A DNA stretch of 64,000 bases from an uncultured Roseicyclus sp. (GCA_947491935.1 CANLLF010000002.1:62001-126000), one strand, 5' to 3'; shown: positions 33,225-44,743, counted from the stretch's first letter. A program made the numbers and translations. Notes: generated from the letters alone by a model not told the origin.

Positions 33225-35192
33225 TCAGTTCAAATGCTCGATCAGGCGCTTGTGCCGGTCAAATCCGGCAATCAGGGTGGACAATGTGTTGATCTCGATA
33301 CCGGCGAGCATCGGGATCATCCGCGCCATGGCCTCTGCCGTCCCAATCGCGTCGCCAAGGGCCGTGTGCCGTTCCGCTTCGGGAATGACGATGCTGAGCC
33401 GATCGCAAAGCGCGTCGAGCGTGTGTTCGGCCGACTGGCCGTAAAGGATTGCAGAGCAGAGGACTGTGTCGAGGATCGGTTGGTCGAACCTCGCGCCGAT
33501 CTCAGCCTCCCGCCGACGCAGGAAAGCCATGTCAAAGGGCGCATTATGGGCCACGAGAACCGCGCCTTGCGCAAATGTGTGAAACCGCTTCAAGGCCTCA
33601 CCAACGGAAGCAGCGTCCGCGACCATCTCATCGGTGATATGATGCACCGCGGTGGAGGCGGCGGGGATCGGACGATCGGGGTTCACGAGCATGTCGAACC
33701 GCTCCTCTGCGCGCATCTTGCCATTCACGATCCGTACGGCAGCGATCTGGCAGATTTCATCCGCGGCGGGATTCAGGCCGGTGGTCTCGGTGTCGAAGAC
33801 AACGTAGCTAAGGGCGGGCAGGGCGGCGTCCGCCAAGCGTTCGGGCAGGGCTGCATTCAACAGATCGAAATCATACAGGACCTCTCGCATCGGGCCTTTG
33901 GTTTTCGGTTCAGCCCGTGGCAGAGATAAGCGTAGCGCCGCGCGCCCTTCGCCGGCGGGCTCCGGGCTGAGCGTGGTGCCGTGGCAGACCAGAACATCGC
34001 GTCCGGCAAACCCCGACAGTCCGGGGGACAAGGGCGTTTCCAACCAAGCGGGCCACCCCCCCGGCAGGTCGCCATCTGCTTCGAGGCTCAGGATCAGCGC
34101 CTCTGGCGTTTCCGAGGCAAGGGTCAGGCGCATCCCCGTGGCGCCCCGGTTCGACCAATCCAATGCCAACCGCTCCAGAAGACGTGTCACCGCGAAGCCG
34201 TCGCACCGCAGAGCATCGGGCCCGAGGCTGCAATCCAGAGGCACGCCTTTACGGGACATTCTTGCCGACAAGGCCGCGCCCAGATCGCTCGCGGCCAGCA
34301 CCTCCATCGGCCACCATTTGGTATCTGTGGCGGCTTTACGCGCGGCAATATCATCGGCGAGCTTAATCAACCCGCCCGCCCGCGCGCCATTCAAGAGTTC
34401 TTCCAGCAAATGCGCGCGTTCTGCCAGCACCGGCAGGTCGCCCGACACGTCGCGGAGCGCCAGAATATAGCCTGGACGATCCGTTTCCTGCCCCTCCAGC
34501 CGCAAGAGACGCATCCGCGCCTCCAGCAGCCGGGCGCCGGCCCGTGTGGTCACCAGAATATCGGCCCCCTGATCTTCGCCCGCTGCGATCAGGCGTTCGT
34601 ATGCCATCTTCACCGGCCCGATCCGCAAGAGGCCTGACAGGGGCCGGTTCAGGCCCAAGGCCTCGGAGGTACCGAGGATCTCCCGCACCCGCCCGTTGTA
34701 AAGCGCTAGACCGTGATCCGGGGTGCAGAACAGAACGCCGTCCGGTATCTCGCTGAGCAGCGCTTCCAACCGCGCGGTTTCGGTCGCCATCCGGGCGGTT
34801 TCGCGGGCGACGGCCATCGCCATCGCGTTGCGCGTCTCATTGAGATTCTGCGTCACGGCCGCCGCGGCCGGGCCGAGGTCGCCCAGATGTTGCGCGGCAC
34901 CTTCGTCGAGATCCTGATCCACCCCGCCATGGGCGCGGGCGCGCATTTCTGCGGCCAGCCGTTCCACCGGTTTGGCGACGTTTTCATCAAACATAACCCA
35001 GACCCAAGTGGTCAGGGCGAAGATCGCAAAGATGCCGATAACGCCGGAAATCACAAAGGCCGACAGCGCGTGCGCCTCGCCCAGACGCATATAGCCCAAC
35101 GTCAGGCCCGCAATCGCCAAGACGCTGGTGGCGGCGGCCAGAAACGCGAAGAACAGGAAAATGCGCAGACGCAACGATAGGTGTTGGAACAT
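33225..35192 (-). CDS. Membrane sensor-like protein fused to DnaQ-type 3'-5' exonuclease
   Basis: The 655-residue protein has two N-terminal membrane helices (about 9-32 and 43-66), a HAMP-like/coiled segment, a PAS-like domain (about 135-255), a kinase-like region lacking an obvious phospho-accepting His, then a DEDDh exonuclease from about residue 466. That domain carries Asp467/Glu469 (FDTETTG), Asp554 (HNAPFDMAF) and His609/Asp614 (HTALGD), so all catalytic residues are present. ATG 35192 is preferred over the frame opening at 35225. It is the distal gene of the DUF294/symporter/acs neighbourhood. The nucleic acid substrate, and what the sensor part perceives, are unknown. Confidence 0.85.
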   Translation of the reverse strand: MFQHLSLRLRIFLFFAFLAAATSVLAIAGLTLGYMRLGEAHALSAFVISGVIGIFAIFALTTWVWVMFDENVAKPVERLAAEMRARAHGGVDQDLDEGAAQHLGDLGPAAAAVTQNLNETRNAMAMAVARETARMATETARLEALLSEIPDGVLFCTPDHGLALYNGRVREILGTSEALGLNRPLSGLLRIGPVKMAYERLIAAGEDQGADILVTTRAGARLLEARMRLLRLEGQETDRPGYILALRDVSGDLPVLAERAHLLEELLNGARAGGLIKLADDIAARKAATDTKWWPMEVLAASDLGAALSARMSRKGVPLDCSLGPDALRCDGFAVTRLLERLALDWSNRGATGMRLTLASETPEALILSLEADGDLPGGWPAWLETPLSPGLSGFAGRDVLVCHGTTLSPEPAGEGRAALRLSLPRAEPKTKGPMREVLYDFDLLNAALPERLADAALPALSYVVFDTETTGLNPAADEICQIAAVRIVNGKMRAEERFDMLVNPDRPIPAASTAVHHITDEMVADAASVGEALKRFHTFAQGAVLVAHNAPFDMAFLRRREAEIGARFDQPILDTVLCSAILYGQSAEHTLDALCDRLSIVIPEAERHTALGDAIGTAEAMARMIPMLAGIEINTLSTLIAGFDRHKRLIEHLN

Positions 35193-35258
35193 ATCTCGGG
35201 GCCTCCTCCTTGCCCCAAATCCCAAGGCCCCGACGGTCGCGCAGCGCCGGGGCAGGGG

Positions 35259-35792
35259 TCAGCTTGCCGGCGGCTCCCCCCCGCAGACGGTCGCAATGAT
35301 GGTGTCGTTCTCTCCCTCGCCGGACCATCGCACCTCGTCAGGTTGGCCCTGATCATTGAAGGTGGTTCCAGGCAGGATGTCGCCGCGCAGCGCTTGCGTG
35401 CAATCGATCAGCACGGGCCGGATCATCGCAGGCTGCCAGCGCTCGCGGATATGGGCCTGAATGACGAAGATGCCGGAGTTATCCGCCGTCTCTACCGTTT
35501 CTTCAGGCGAATAGGCGATGAAGCCGCGCACCCAGGGGCGGATAAAGGTCCACGGTTGGTAGATCGCTTGTTGTTCACGTTCCGACAGAACCACGGCATC
35601 CCCCGGCAGATCGTCCAGATTGTTGGGATACCACGCATATTCCTGACCGACGGTCGCTACGATCATCATGACACCGGCCATGACCGGAATGATGCCTTTG
35701 GGCAGCCGATCACCTGTCAGCTTGCGCAGGCCCATGCCGATCCCGGCCCCGGCGAGGCCCGCGAAAACGGCGGCGATAAGGGTCCAGAACAT
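35259..35792 (-). CDS. Hypothetical membrane-anchored protein
   Basis: The 177-residue protein has two N-terminal hydrophobic segments (about 2-22 and 33-51) flanking a short basic loop (RKLTGDRLPKG), followed by a soluble, probably periplasmic domain with two Cys (TQALRG region and TVCGGE). I do not recognise a named family. It lies between the exonuclease and DUF294 genes, 8 bp from the latter, and is probably co-transcribed with them. Confidence 0.75.
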   Translation of the reverse strand: MFWTLIAAVFAGLAGAGIGMGLRKLTGDRLPKGIIPVMAGVMMIVATVGQEYAWYPNNLDDLPGDAVVLSEREQQAIYQPWTFIRPWVRGFIAYSPEETVETADNSGIFVIQAHIRERWQPAMIRPVLIDCTQALRGDILPGTTFNDQGQPDEVRWSGEGENDTIIATVCGGEPPAS

Positions 35793-35800
35793 CTCAGCTC

Positions 35801-37618
35801 CTAGCTCAGATATCCGCGGCCCGAGGCGGCGGCGGATTGCATGGTTTTCACAACAACGAACGCGTCACGCAGGTGGCTGCGCTCAAAATCCGAAAGGCTG
35901 GCGGGGGCCATGAAATTGCTCGGTGCCTCACCACGTTTGATCTGGGCGGCCTGATGCTCCAGCCGCATCTCGGCAATCAGGTCATAGGCGTCCAGAAGGT
36001 CACGGCCGCCCGGGCCGGACACGGCGCCGGCCTCAATCCCACCTACAATCCGCGCCCGCGTATTGGCCTGTGCCAACTTGCCGGTCAGGGCGTAGATGCG
36101 CCCCAGATCGACAACAGGAACCACGCCTGCATGTTTCATATCGACGGTATTCTTATGCTCGCCCGATCGCGCCGTTGCGAAGCCCCGAAAAAGACCCAGG
36201 GGCGGCTGATGCTTAAGCGAATTGCTCACCATGTGGGCCACGAAGATGGAGTTCTTCGCCGCGGCCTCCAACGTGTTTGCCTGAAGGCCATCGAACAGGC
36301 GCGCATCGCCACCGATGGGGCGCAGGTCGAACATGACGGAGGCCAGCATCTGCGCCTCGGGATCGGGCCGTGCGATCCAGCCCGCGAAGTATTCCCGCCA
36401 GATGTGCAAGGGTTGCCGCCATTTCGGGTTCGTCGCCATCATGTCGCCTGGGCAGTAGAAGTACCCGACCACGTCCAGCCCGTCGCTGACATATTTGGCC
36501 AATGCGGCGAAATAGGCATCGTGCTCCGGCGCAAAATCATCTGACAGCATCAGGCAGTTATCCTGGTCGGACACACCTGTCTGCTCCTGTCGGCCTTGCG
36601 ATCCGCAGGCGAGCCACAGATACGGCACAGGTGGTGCACCAAGCTCTGCCTCGGCCAAGGTCAGCAGGCGCCGCGTGGCCGCGTCTCCGATATCTGTGAT
36701 GAGGCGGGTGACAACTTGATGCGGGTTCTGAGCGCCGACCAGTTGCACCAGAAGTTCCGGGATTTTTGCAGTCACTTTGGCAATCGCGGCGGCGTCAGGG
36801 GCGCGAGCGATCTCCTGGATCAGCGCGGCGGACGATGTCGCCTGAAACCGCGTCAGATCGGTCTGGGTCAGGATTCCCACCAGCTTGCCCGCTTCGACAA
36901 CAGGCATGTGGGTGATCCCACGCTCAACCATCGTATGAAGAACGTCCGCCACCAACGCCGTCGGTGGCAAGGTGATCGGATCTGCCGTCATGATCTGGGC
37001 CACGGGCGTTTCGGGGGATAGCCCCTCGGCCACCGCGCGCGATGTGATGTCACCGGTGGTTAGGATGCCGCGCACCACGTCATCGTCGGCGACAATGATG
37101 CAAGACACGTGTTTTTCGCGCATCGCCCGGGCGGCGTCGATCAGCGGTGTCGCCGGCGGGCATGTCATCGGGTTGGGCGTCATCAGATCGGCCAGCGCCA
37201 TCGTGGTAATGTCCTGCCGCCGCGCCGTCTGGGGGCGGCTGCGATCAAAGAACCGACGGGCAACGGGATGGTCAGCGATGAGGGTCTGAAACGCCTCCGC
37301 CGGGATCGTGACGACACGCGCGGCCTCCACGGCGACGGCATTGACCGGGGCGATGCCATCGCGCATCAGGCCGCGTTCGCCGAAAGAGTTTCCCGGCCCT
37401 AGCATCGACAGGATCTCGCCGTGCTCGTCCGTGATGTCCACACGCCCGCTTTCGATCAGGCAAAGCGCGGTGACGGGGGTGCCGAGCCGGTAGATCACGG
37501 CACCAGCCTCGTAGTCCGACACCGTTGCCGCTTGCGCCACAGCCTGCCGGTCGGCCTCGGGCAGAGCATCATAGGGATGCGTCTGGGCCAGAAGGGCGTC
37601 GATGGGCGAGTTCGGCAT
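35801..37618 (-). CDS. cNMP-binding / CBS / DUF294 nucleotidyltransferase-like protein
   Basis: This 605-residue cytoplasmic regulator has four parts: a cyclic-nucleotide-binding-type beta roll (about 15-130, LSMLGPGNSFGERGLM), a CBS pair (about 145-265, starting LADLMTPNPMT), a DUF294 nucleotidyltransferase-like domain with GSQGRQEQTGVSDQDN (about 340-360), and a helical DUF294_C domain. The GS...SDxD pattern is that of the nucleotidyltransferase fold seen in GlnD/GlnE. It is commonly encoded next to acetate-type symporters and DnaQ exonucleases, as here, but its target protein is not known. Confidence 0.9.
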   Translation of the reverse strand: MPNSPIDALLAQTHPYDALPEADRQAVAQAATVSDYEAGAVIYRLGTPVTALCLIESGRVDITDEHGEILSMLGPGNSFGERGLMRDGIAPVNAVAVEAARVVTIPAEAFQTLIADHPVARRFFDRSRPQTARRQDITTMALADLMTPNPMTCPPATPLIDAARAMREKHVSCIIVADDDVVRGILTTGDITSRAVAEGLSPETPVAQIMTADPITLPPTALVADVLHTMVERGITHMPVVEAGKLVGILTQTDLTRFQATSSAALIQEIARAPDAAAIAKVTAKIPELLVQLVGAQNPHQVVTRLITDIGDAATRRLLTLAEAELGAPPVPYLWLACGSQGRQEQTGVSDQDNCLMLSDDFAPEHDAYFAALAKYVSDGLDVVGYFYCPGDMMATNPKWRQPLHIWREYFAGWIARPDPEAQMLASVMFDLRPIGGDARLFDGLQANTLEAAAKNSIFVAHMVSNSLKHQPPLGLFRGFATARSGEHKNTVDMKHAGVVPVVDLGRIYALTGKLAQANTRARIVGGIEAGAVSGPGGRDLLDAYDLIAEMRLEHQAAQIKRGEAPSNFMAPASLSDFERSHLRDAFVVVKTMQSAAASGRGYLS

Positions 37619-37641
37619 GGATCAATGTCCGTTCGTGAAAA

Positions 37642-37670
37642 GGCGCACCCCGAGGGTGTCGGGATGCGCC
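37642..37670 (-). terminator. Rho-independent terminator downstream of symporter gene
   Basis: GGCGCA (37642-37647) pairs with TGCGCC (37665-37670), extended by CCCGA/TCGGG inside. On the minus strand the hairpin is followed by TTTT. It lies after the symporter stop (37714) and before the DUF294 start, ending or attenuating the acs-symporter transcript. Confidence 0.65.
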
Positions 37671-37713
37671 GGAGGGTTCAAGTGGGCCGAGTGATGCACC
37701 CGGCCCGACAAGA

Positions 37714-39498
37714 TCACTTGGCCAATGCGCCGCCGGCACCACGCGGGATGCGAACGGATTCGACCAGGTCCTGGATTTCCTGCGGCGGCTCTGCCGTTGC
37801 GCGGGAGACAAGGAACGCCACACCGAAGTTGAACAGCGCGCCGATCGGGCCGAAATGCGTCGGCGGGATGCCGAACAGATACTGGCTCGAGTCGAGCATG
37901 TTCGTGCCCGGCACAAAGAACCAACCCAGATAGAGGAACAGGTACAAGCAGGTCGAGATCAGACCGGCCAGCATACCCGCGATCGCCCCGGCGGAGTTCA
38001 TCCGCTTGGAGAAGATCCCCATCATCAGCGTCGGGAACAGCGTTGCCGCCGCCAGACCGAAGGCCAGCGCCACAACCTGTGCCGCGAAGCCCGGCGGGTT
38101 CAGACCCAGATAGACCGCCACGACGATTGCACCGGCCATCGAGATTCGGGCGGCCAGAAGCTCGCCTTTCTCTGAAATGCCCGGGTTCATCACCGATTTG
38201 ATCAGGTCATGGGAGATCGCAGAGGAGATTGCCAGAAGCAGACCCGCCGCAGTGGACAGGGCAGCTGCAATACCACCGGCAGCGATCAGGGCGATCACCC
38301 AGCCCGGCAGGTTTGCAATCTCGGGGTTGGCCAGCACCAGGATGTCACGGTTGAACGTGACAAGCTCGTTGCCTTCCAGACCGTTGGCTTCGGCAAACGC
38401 CTGACCTTCGGCGGACCCTTCGTTGTAGTACTGGATGCGACCATCACCGTTCAGGTCCTCGGTACCAAGAAGGCCGGTAACCTCCCAGGTGTTGAACCAA
38501 TCCGGCAGGTCTTCCTGCGCCACAGCTTCGCCCTGCGTGCCTTCCGGCCACATCGTGGTGATGATATTCAGGCGCGCCATTGCGCCCACGGCCGGAGCCG
38601 TCAGGTACAGCAGAGCGATGAACACCAGGGCCCAACCGGCGGACCAGCGGGCATCGGCAACCTTAGGCACCGTGAAGAAGCGGATGATCACGTGGGGCAG
38701 GCCCGCGGTACCGATCATCAGCGACAGGGTGTAAAGCGCCATCAGCCAAGGGTTCGTGGTGGCCGTGTACTCGTTGAAGCCCAGATCGGTCAGCAGACCA
38801 TCCAACGTCGTCAGAAGCGGAACGCCCGCTTCCACACCGCCAGCCACACCTTCGTTCATCGAGCTGAAGAGGCCCAGGCCCGGGATCGGGTTACCGGTCA
38901 GCTGCAGCGAGATGAAGATTGCAGGGATGGTGTAGGCGATGATGAGCACGCAATACTGTGCCACCTGGGTGTAGGTGATGCCCTTCATGCCGCCCAGAAC
39001 TGCGTAGACAAACACGACCGCGCCCGCGATGTAGAGGCCGGTATCCCGGTCCACTTCGAGGAAACGTGCGAACGCAACGCCGGCACCCGACATCTGGCCG
39101 ATCACGTAGGTCACCGAGATGACGATCAGGCAGATAACGGCCACGACGCGTGCAGTGTTCGAATAGTAACGGTCGCCCACGAATTCGGGCACGGTGTATT
39201 TGCCGAACTTCCGCAGATAGGGAGCAAGCAGCATCGCCATCAGAACGTAGCCACCGGTCCAACCCATCAAGAAGAGCGAGTTGTTGTAGCCCACAAAGGC
39301 AATCAGGCCCGCCATCGAAATGAACGAGGCCGCCGACATCCAGTCAGCCGCCGTTGCCATCCCGTTGACGACAGGGTTAACGCCGCGACCCGCAGCGTAG
39401 AATTCCGCGGTCGAGCCCGCACGGGCCCAGATCGCGATCCCGAAGTAGAGCGCGAATGACAGCCCCACCACGATGAAATTGAGTGTTGTCTGATCCAT
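37714..39498 (-). CDS. Sodium:solute symporter, acetate type (VC_2705 subfamily)
   Basis: This 594-residue membrane protein of the SSS family has about 13 predicted helices. The N-terminal pattern EFYAAGRGVNPVVNGMATAADWMSAASFI and GQMSGAGVAFARF are hallmarks of the acetate/monocarboxylate symporters related to ActP. A small DUF4212 protein encoded directly upstream is the regular partner of this subfamily. With acetyl-CoA synthetase next in line, Na+-coupled uptake of acetate or a similar short acid is the probable role. Confidence 0.9.
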   Translation of the reverse strand: MDQTTLNFIVVGLSFALYFGIAIWARAGSTAEFYAAGRGVNPVVNGMATAADWMSAASFISMAGLIAFVGYNNSLFLMGWTGGYVLMAMLLAPYLRKFGKYTVPEFVGDRYYSNTARVVAVICLIVISVTYVIGQMSGAGVAFARFLEVDRDTGLYIAGAVVFVYAVLGGMKGITYTQVAQYCVLIIAYTIPAIFISLQLTGNPIPGLGLFSSMNEGVAGGVEAGVPLLTTLDGLLTDLGFNEYTATTNPWLMALYTLSLMIGTAGLPHVIIRFFTVPKVADARWSAGWALVFIALLYLTAPAVGAMARLNIITTMWPEGTQGEAVAQEDLPDWFNTWEVTGLLGTEDLNGDGRIQYYNEGSAEGQAFAEANGLEGNELVTFNRDILVLANPEIANLPGWVIALIAAGGIAAALSTAAGLLLAISSAISHDLIKSVMNPGISEKGELLAARISMAGAIVVAVYLGLNPPGFAAQVVALAFGLAAATLFPTLMMGIFSKRMNSAGAIAGMLAGLISTCLYLFLYLGWFFVPGTNMLDSSQYLFGIPPTHFGPIGALFNFGVAFLVSRATAEPPQEIQDLVESVRIPRGAGGALAK

Positions 39499-39513
39499 GG
39501 TTCCCAGCGCCCC

Positions 39514-39762
39514 TTATTCGTCTACGCCGTGATCCCGATCAATCTTGTTCATGCGCCAGGCATAAAAGAAGATCAGGAACAGGAAGACGAGGATGGATCC
39601 TTGCTGGGCAAACCAGAAGCCCAGATCGGTGCCGCCGACTTCGATGCCGCTGATCAGCGGCCGAAGCAGGATGGCGAAGCCGTACGAGGCAAGCGCCCAG
39701 ATCACCAAACAAATGGTCACCAGGCGCAGGTTCGCAGACCAATACGCATTGTTTTCCGACAT
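39514..39762 (-). CDS. DUF4212 small membrane protein
   Basis: This 82-residue protein has two transmembrane helices (about 13-33 and 46-66) and ends in a charged tail (RMNKIDRDHGVDE). DUF4212 proteins are almost always encoded immediately before a VC_2705-type symporter, as here with a 15-bp gap, and are presumed to be its small subunit. Confidence 0.88.
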   Translation of the reverse strand: MSENNAYWSANLRLVTICLVIWALASYGFAILLRPLISGIEVGGTDLGFWFAQQGSILVFLFLIFFYAWRMNKIDRDHGVDE

Positions 39763-39876
39763 TTATTGTTCTCCCTTCGAGGTTTTCGCCCATCCGATCC
39801 CTCCTGGCCCGGTCAGGCGTTATCGCCGCCGCCCGATGTCGTATCCGGACGGCGGAGGTTTGGTGCCGCGGCGGCG

Positions 39877-41814
<1,938 letters not shown>

Positions 41815-42250
41815 GGGTGTCTCTCCTAATTCTCGCTGTGGACGGCATGCGTGCGGGAAGGACACTGAAGTGCCGTCCGTGAGGGGGCGCGGCCCGCCTC
41901 GCGTGTCCTACCTTGTGATCCTTGGCGGGCGCACCCACCGATCTCGGCTTGCTTTGCTGGTCAAATCTGCAGGTCGGCCTCCACCCCGATCCTCCATGCG
42001 CCTCCTCCGAAGCGGTCCGTATTGCCGCGCCCGATCCGGGGGGCTGCAACGGTCGCTCATGGCACCTGCGGCGATCTCCCGAGCCGCTTGATGCGCACGT
42101 TAACCATGACAGCAGGCGCATGGATCGTCCCCAACAAGTTGGCGGGTGATCGGCATTCTGTAAGGAGACTTCACAACTGTGACTGCAGGATGTAAAAATA
42201 TTTACATGACAGGGTAGCGAGCAGGGTAAGATGAGTTTGTCTGGTTGGCT
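41815..42250. promoter_or_regulatory. acs upstream region with two inverted repeats
   Basis: This 436-bp gap holds no credible gene. Two symmetric sites lie about 360-390 bp upstream of acs: TCACAACTGTGA (42171-42182; TCACA-N2-TGTGA) and TGTAAAAATATTTACA (42191-42206; TGTAAA-N4-TTTACA). They are also downstream of the SnoaL-like gene's stop. ATGCGC/GCGCAT arms around 42090-42120 could form a weak hairpin. Regulator identity is not known. Confidence 0.4.
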
Positions 42251-43240
42251 TCAGCGCTTCCCAAGCGTTTCCAGCACGTCCACACCCATCTGTGACAAAA
42301 GGTCGATGTAGTCGAGAAGCACCCAATTCTCGGCGATGAGCTCGCCGTCACAGCGATAAAAGTCCATGACCCTCAGGGTCAGGTTTCGGTTGGTGGCGGG
42401 CACGCCAAGGTATGTATCGCGATGAGTCATCGTCATGGATGGCCAGCCCGAGACAGCCGCGTAGTTTCCATCGCCGATCCGGCAATAATGGTTGCCACCC
42501 TTGCGGTCTGGGAAGGCGCGCAGAAAGGGCGCGCGGTGGTGGTCCACAAACCCCTCCCAGGCGACCGTCGATCCGATCCCACCCGGGCCATACCAGCCAA
42601 AATCGGGTGTCCACGTGCCGCCTGCGCCGACCTGACCGTCGGAGCCATAAGTGTCAGGGTTGTAGACGTGGAGCGCGGACAGCATCGCTTCGACCACGTC
42701 GAGCGCGGCGGCACCGTCGGCGCGGTTGGCCGGACATAAGCCGTCCTGGGTGACTGGGGCGGGGAAGAGCGTCGGGCTGCCGTAGTGGGTGTCGGCAAGC
42801 GGCCAGATGCCGGTCTGGTGGAGCAGATCGAGCAGATCCACGATCACCCGGCCCTCCACGATGCGGCCATCTTCGACGCGCCAGAACTCCCCCATCCGCA
42901 GGTAGACCAGCTTGCCATGGGGCGGGATGCCCCAGAGCGGTTCCGTGAAGAGCCCCGTCAGATGAGTGAGCGACACCACCCATTGCCCGCCATAGTCGCG
43001 GCGATTCTCTCCTCCGATCACCATCAGATCCCGCCGCCGCGCCGGCTTCAGCGCTGCCCGCAGCGGCGCCACCAAGCCCTCGACGATCTCATCCGAGCCG
43101 GTCAGGGTGCCGATCGGTGTGGAGAAATCGATCTGAGCATCTGCTGCAAATCCCTTTGACGCAAAGGCTGAAAGCTCTGCGGGATCAACAGTGTAAAGGC
43201 CAGCCAGAAAGGTTTGGATATCTCGGCGGGGGTCGGTCAT
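42251..43240 (-). CDS. Two-domain SnoaL-like (NTF2-fold) protein
   Basis: The 329-residue protein contains two tandem SnoaL/polyketide-cyclase-like halves: about 1-165 (with LRMGEFWRVEDGRIVEG) and about 180-325 (with HYCRIGDGNYAAVSGWPSM...DFYRCDGELIAENW). Single-domain homologues act as cyclases, isomerases or dehydratases, and tandem ones are found in catabolic ABC-transporter loci. ATG 43240 is preferred because an upstream ATG at 43297 would add sequence without domain features. It is divergent from the ABC importer genes, so it probably acts on the imported compound. Confidence 0.75.
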   Translation of the reverse strand: MTDPRRDIQTFLAGLYTVDPAELSAFASKGFAADAQIDFSTPIGTLTGSDEIVEGLVAPLRAALKPARRRDLMVIGGENRRDYGGQWVVSLTHLTGLFTEPLWGIPPHGKLVYLRMGEFWRVEDGRIVEGRVIVDLLDLLHQTGIWPLADTHYGSPTLFPAPVTQDGLCPANRADGAAALDVVEAMLSALHVYNPDTYGSDGQVGAGGTWTPDFGWYGPGGIGSTVAWEGFVDHHRAPFLRAFPDRKGGNHYCRIGDGNYAAVSGWPSMTMTHRDTYLGVPATNRNLTLRVMDFYRCDGELIAENWVLLDYIDLLSQMGVDVLETLGKR

Positions 43241-43308
43241 GCTGAGCCTCGTGATGATGGACGCCACAAAGGCTTGCCAGAACGCCGCCTGCCGCACTAG
43301 CGTATTCT

Positions 43309-43324
43309 TGCAAACCTATGCAAA
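43309..43324. promoter_or_regulatory. TGCAAA direct repeat in divergent promoter region
   Basis: TGCAAA occurs at 43309-43314 and 43319-43324, exactly one helical turn apart, between the divergent SnoaL-like and ABC binding-protein genes. The spacing suits a dimeric regulator, possibly the LysR protein encoded at 47147-48112. Confidence 0.3.
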
Positions 43325-43434
43325 TTCGGCAGACTGGACCTGAGACAGGCCGGTTCATGGCCCGAACGCCAACAAACAAGTGGGGATCCGGCCCTCCAAG
43401 CCGGACGCCGAAAGATACACAGGGAGAGACCTTA

Positions 43435-44667
43435 ATGTTTGTCAAACGCCTTGCCCTTGCGGGTGCGGTCAGCCTCGCGGCCACGACCGCCTATGCCGAT
43501 GGCCACGCAACCTGCAGCTTTGAAAACGAAACCGAAGTCACGATGCTGAGCGCTGCGTTCGAGGCCTGGGTTGCCGTCACGGACGCCATGGTTGCCTGCG
43601 GGAACTTCGAGCCCGAGCTGGATCAGGAATTCCGCACCAAGCAGCCCGAAGGCTTTGCAGCCAACCCGTCGCTTTATCAGCTGGGTGGTGTGTCCAACGG
43701 CACGATCACGCCGCTGCTAAATGCCGGCACCATCCGCCCGCTTGATGATCTGATCGAAGCCTATGGCGAAAACCTGACGCCCAACCAGCTGATCCAGATC
43801 GACGGACAGACCATGGCCGTCGCCATGATGGTGAACACGCAGCACATGATGTACCGCTCCGATATCTTTGCGGATCTGGGCCTCGAAGTACCCACCGCCT
43901 GGGAAGACGTGCTGGCGGCCGCCGCCGCGATCCAAGAGGCCGGCGTGGTCGATTATCCGTTGGGTGCCACGATGGCGTCGGGCTGGAACCTCGCGCAGGA
44001 CTTCAACAACATGTTCGTGGGCTTCGGCGGCACGTTCGTGAACGATGACAATACGCCGAATGTGAATTCGGAGGCCGGTCTTGCCGCCCTCGATATGATG
44101 ATGCGTATGACCGAGTACATGGATCCGGAATTCCTGGTTTCTGACTCTACCTATGTGCAGCAACAGTTCCAGCAGGGCCGTATTGCCATGGCAAACCTCT
44201 GGGCCAGCCGTGCCGCGGCCATGAACAATGCCGAAGAAAGCCAAGTGGTGGGCCTGATCGCCACATCGGCCGCTCCGCTTGCGATGGAGGGCGGCGCGCC
44301 GGCCACCACGCTGTGGTGGGATGGCATCGTCGTGGCGGCCAATATCTCGGATGCGGAGGCAGAAAATGCGTTCCGGCTTGCGATGGAAGGGATCAACCCC
44401 GCCACCGTCGAAGCGGCACCGGATGCGGCGATCTGGCTGATCCCGGGATATGAGCCGAACGACATGTCGGCGGGCGCGATCGCGACGGCCACGGCCGACC
44501 CCGCGCCTCCCTCCTATCCGTCCACCACGCAGATGGGCCTGATGCACACGGCTCTCGGCAATGAACTGGCGGCTTTCTTCACCGGCGACGTGTCGGCCGA
44601 AGAGGCCTTGGCAGCGGTGGAGGCCTCCTACACGGTCGCCGCTCAGGAAGCAGGCCTGCTGGAGTAA
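43435..44667 (+). CDS. ABC transporter sugar-type substrate-binding protein
   Basis: This 410-residue periplasmic protein has a signal peptide (MFVKRL...TTAYADGH, cleavage about residue 22). The sequence pattern (RSDIFADLGLEVPTAWEDVLAAA, then WNLAQDFNNMFVGFGG) belongs to the extracellular solute-binding family 1, used mostly for sugars and oligosaccharides. ATG 43435 is preferred because AGGGAGAG precedes it and it opens the signal peptide. It is followed by two permease genes, separated by 102 bp containing two hairpins. Confidence 0.9.
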   Translation: MFVKRLALAGAVSLAATTAYADGHATCSFENETEVTMLSAAFEAWVAVTDAMVACGNFEPELDQEFRTKQPEGFAANPSLYQLGGVSNGTITPLLNAGTIRPLDDLIEAYGENLTPNQLIQIDGQTMAVAMMVNTQHMMYRSDIFADLGLEVPTAWEDVLAAAAAIQEAGVVDYPLGATMASGWNLAQDFNNMFVGFGGTFVNDDNTPNVNSEAGLAALDMMMRMTEYMDPEFLVSDSTYVQQQFQQGRIAMANLWASRAAAMNNAEESQVVGLIATSAAPLAMEGGAPATTLWWDGIVVAANISDAEAENAFRLAMEGINPATVEAAPDAAIWLIPGYEPNDMSAGAIATATADPAPPSYPSTTQMGLMHTALGNELAAFFTGDVSAEEALAAVEASYTVAAQEAGLLE

Positions 44668-44670
44668 TCC

Positions 44671-44743
44671 AATGCGTCACCGGGCGCCGAGAGGCTCCGG
44701 TGACGCGTTCGAGACCCGCCGGGGCCGCTAATGTGGCCCCGGC
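44671..44743 (+). terminator. Two tandem hairpins after the binding-protein gene
   Basis: Stem 1 pairs GCGTCACCGG (44674-44683) with CCGGTGACGC (44697-44706). Stem 2 pairs GCCGGGGCC (44718-44726) with GGCCCCGGC (44735-44743). There is no T-run, so partial termination or mRNA 3'-end protection of the binding-protein message is more likely than full termination. Confidence 0.6.

Noticed and set aside
39821-39856. GC-rich inverted repeat between acs and DUF4212 as a terminator
   Set aside because: The stem has mismatches and there is no T-run; adjacent genes are a normal co-transcribed pair, so it was not called.
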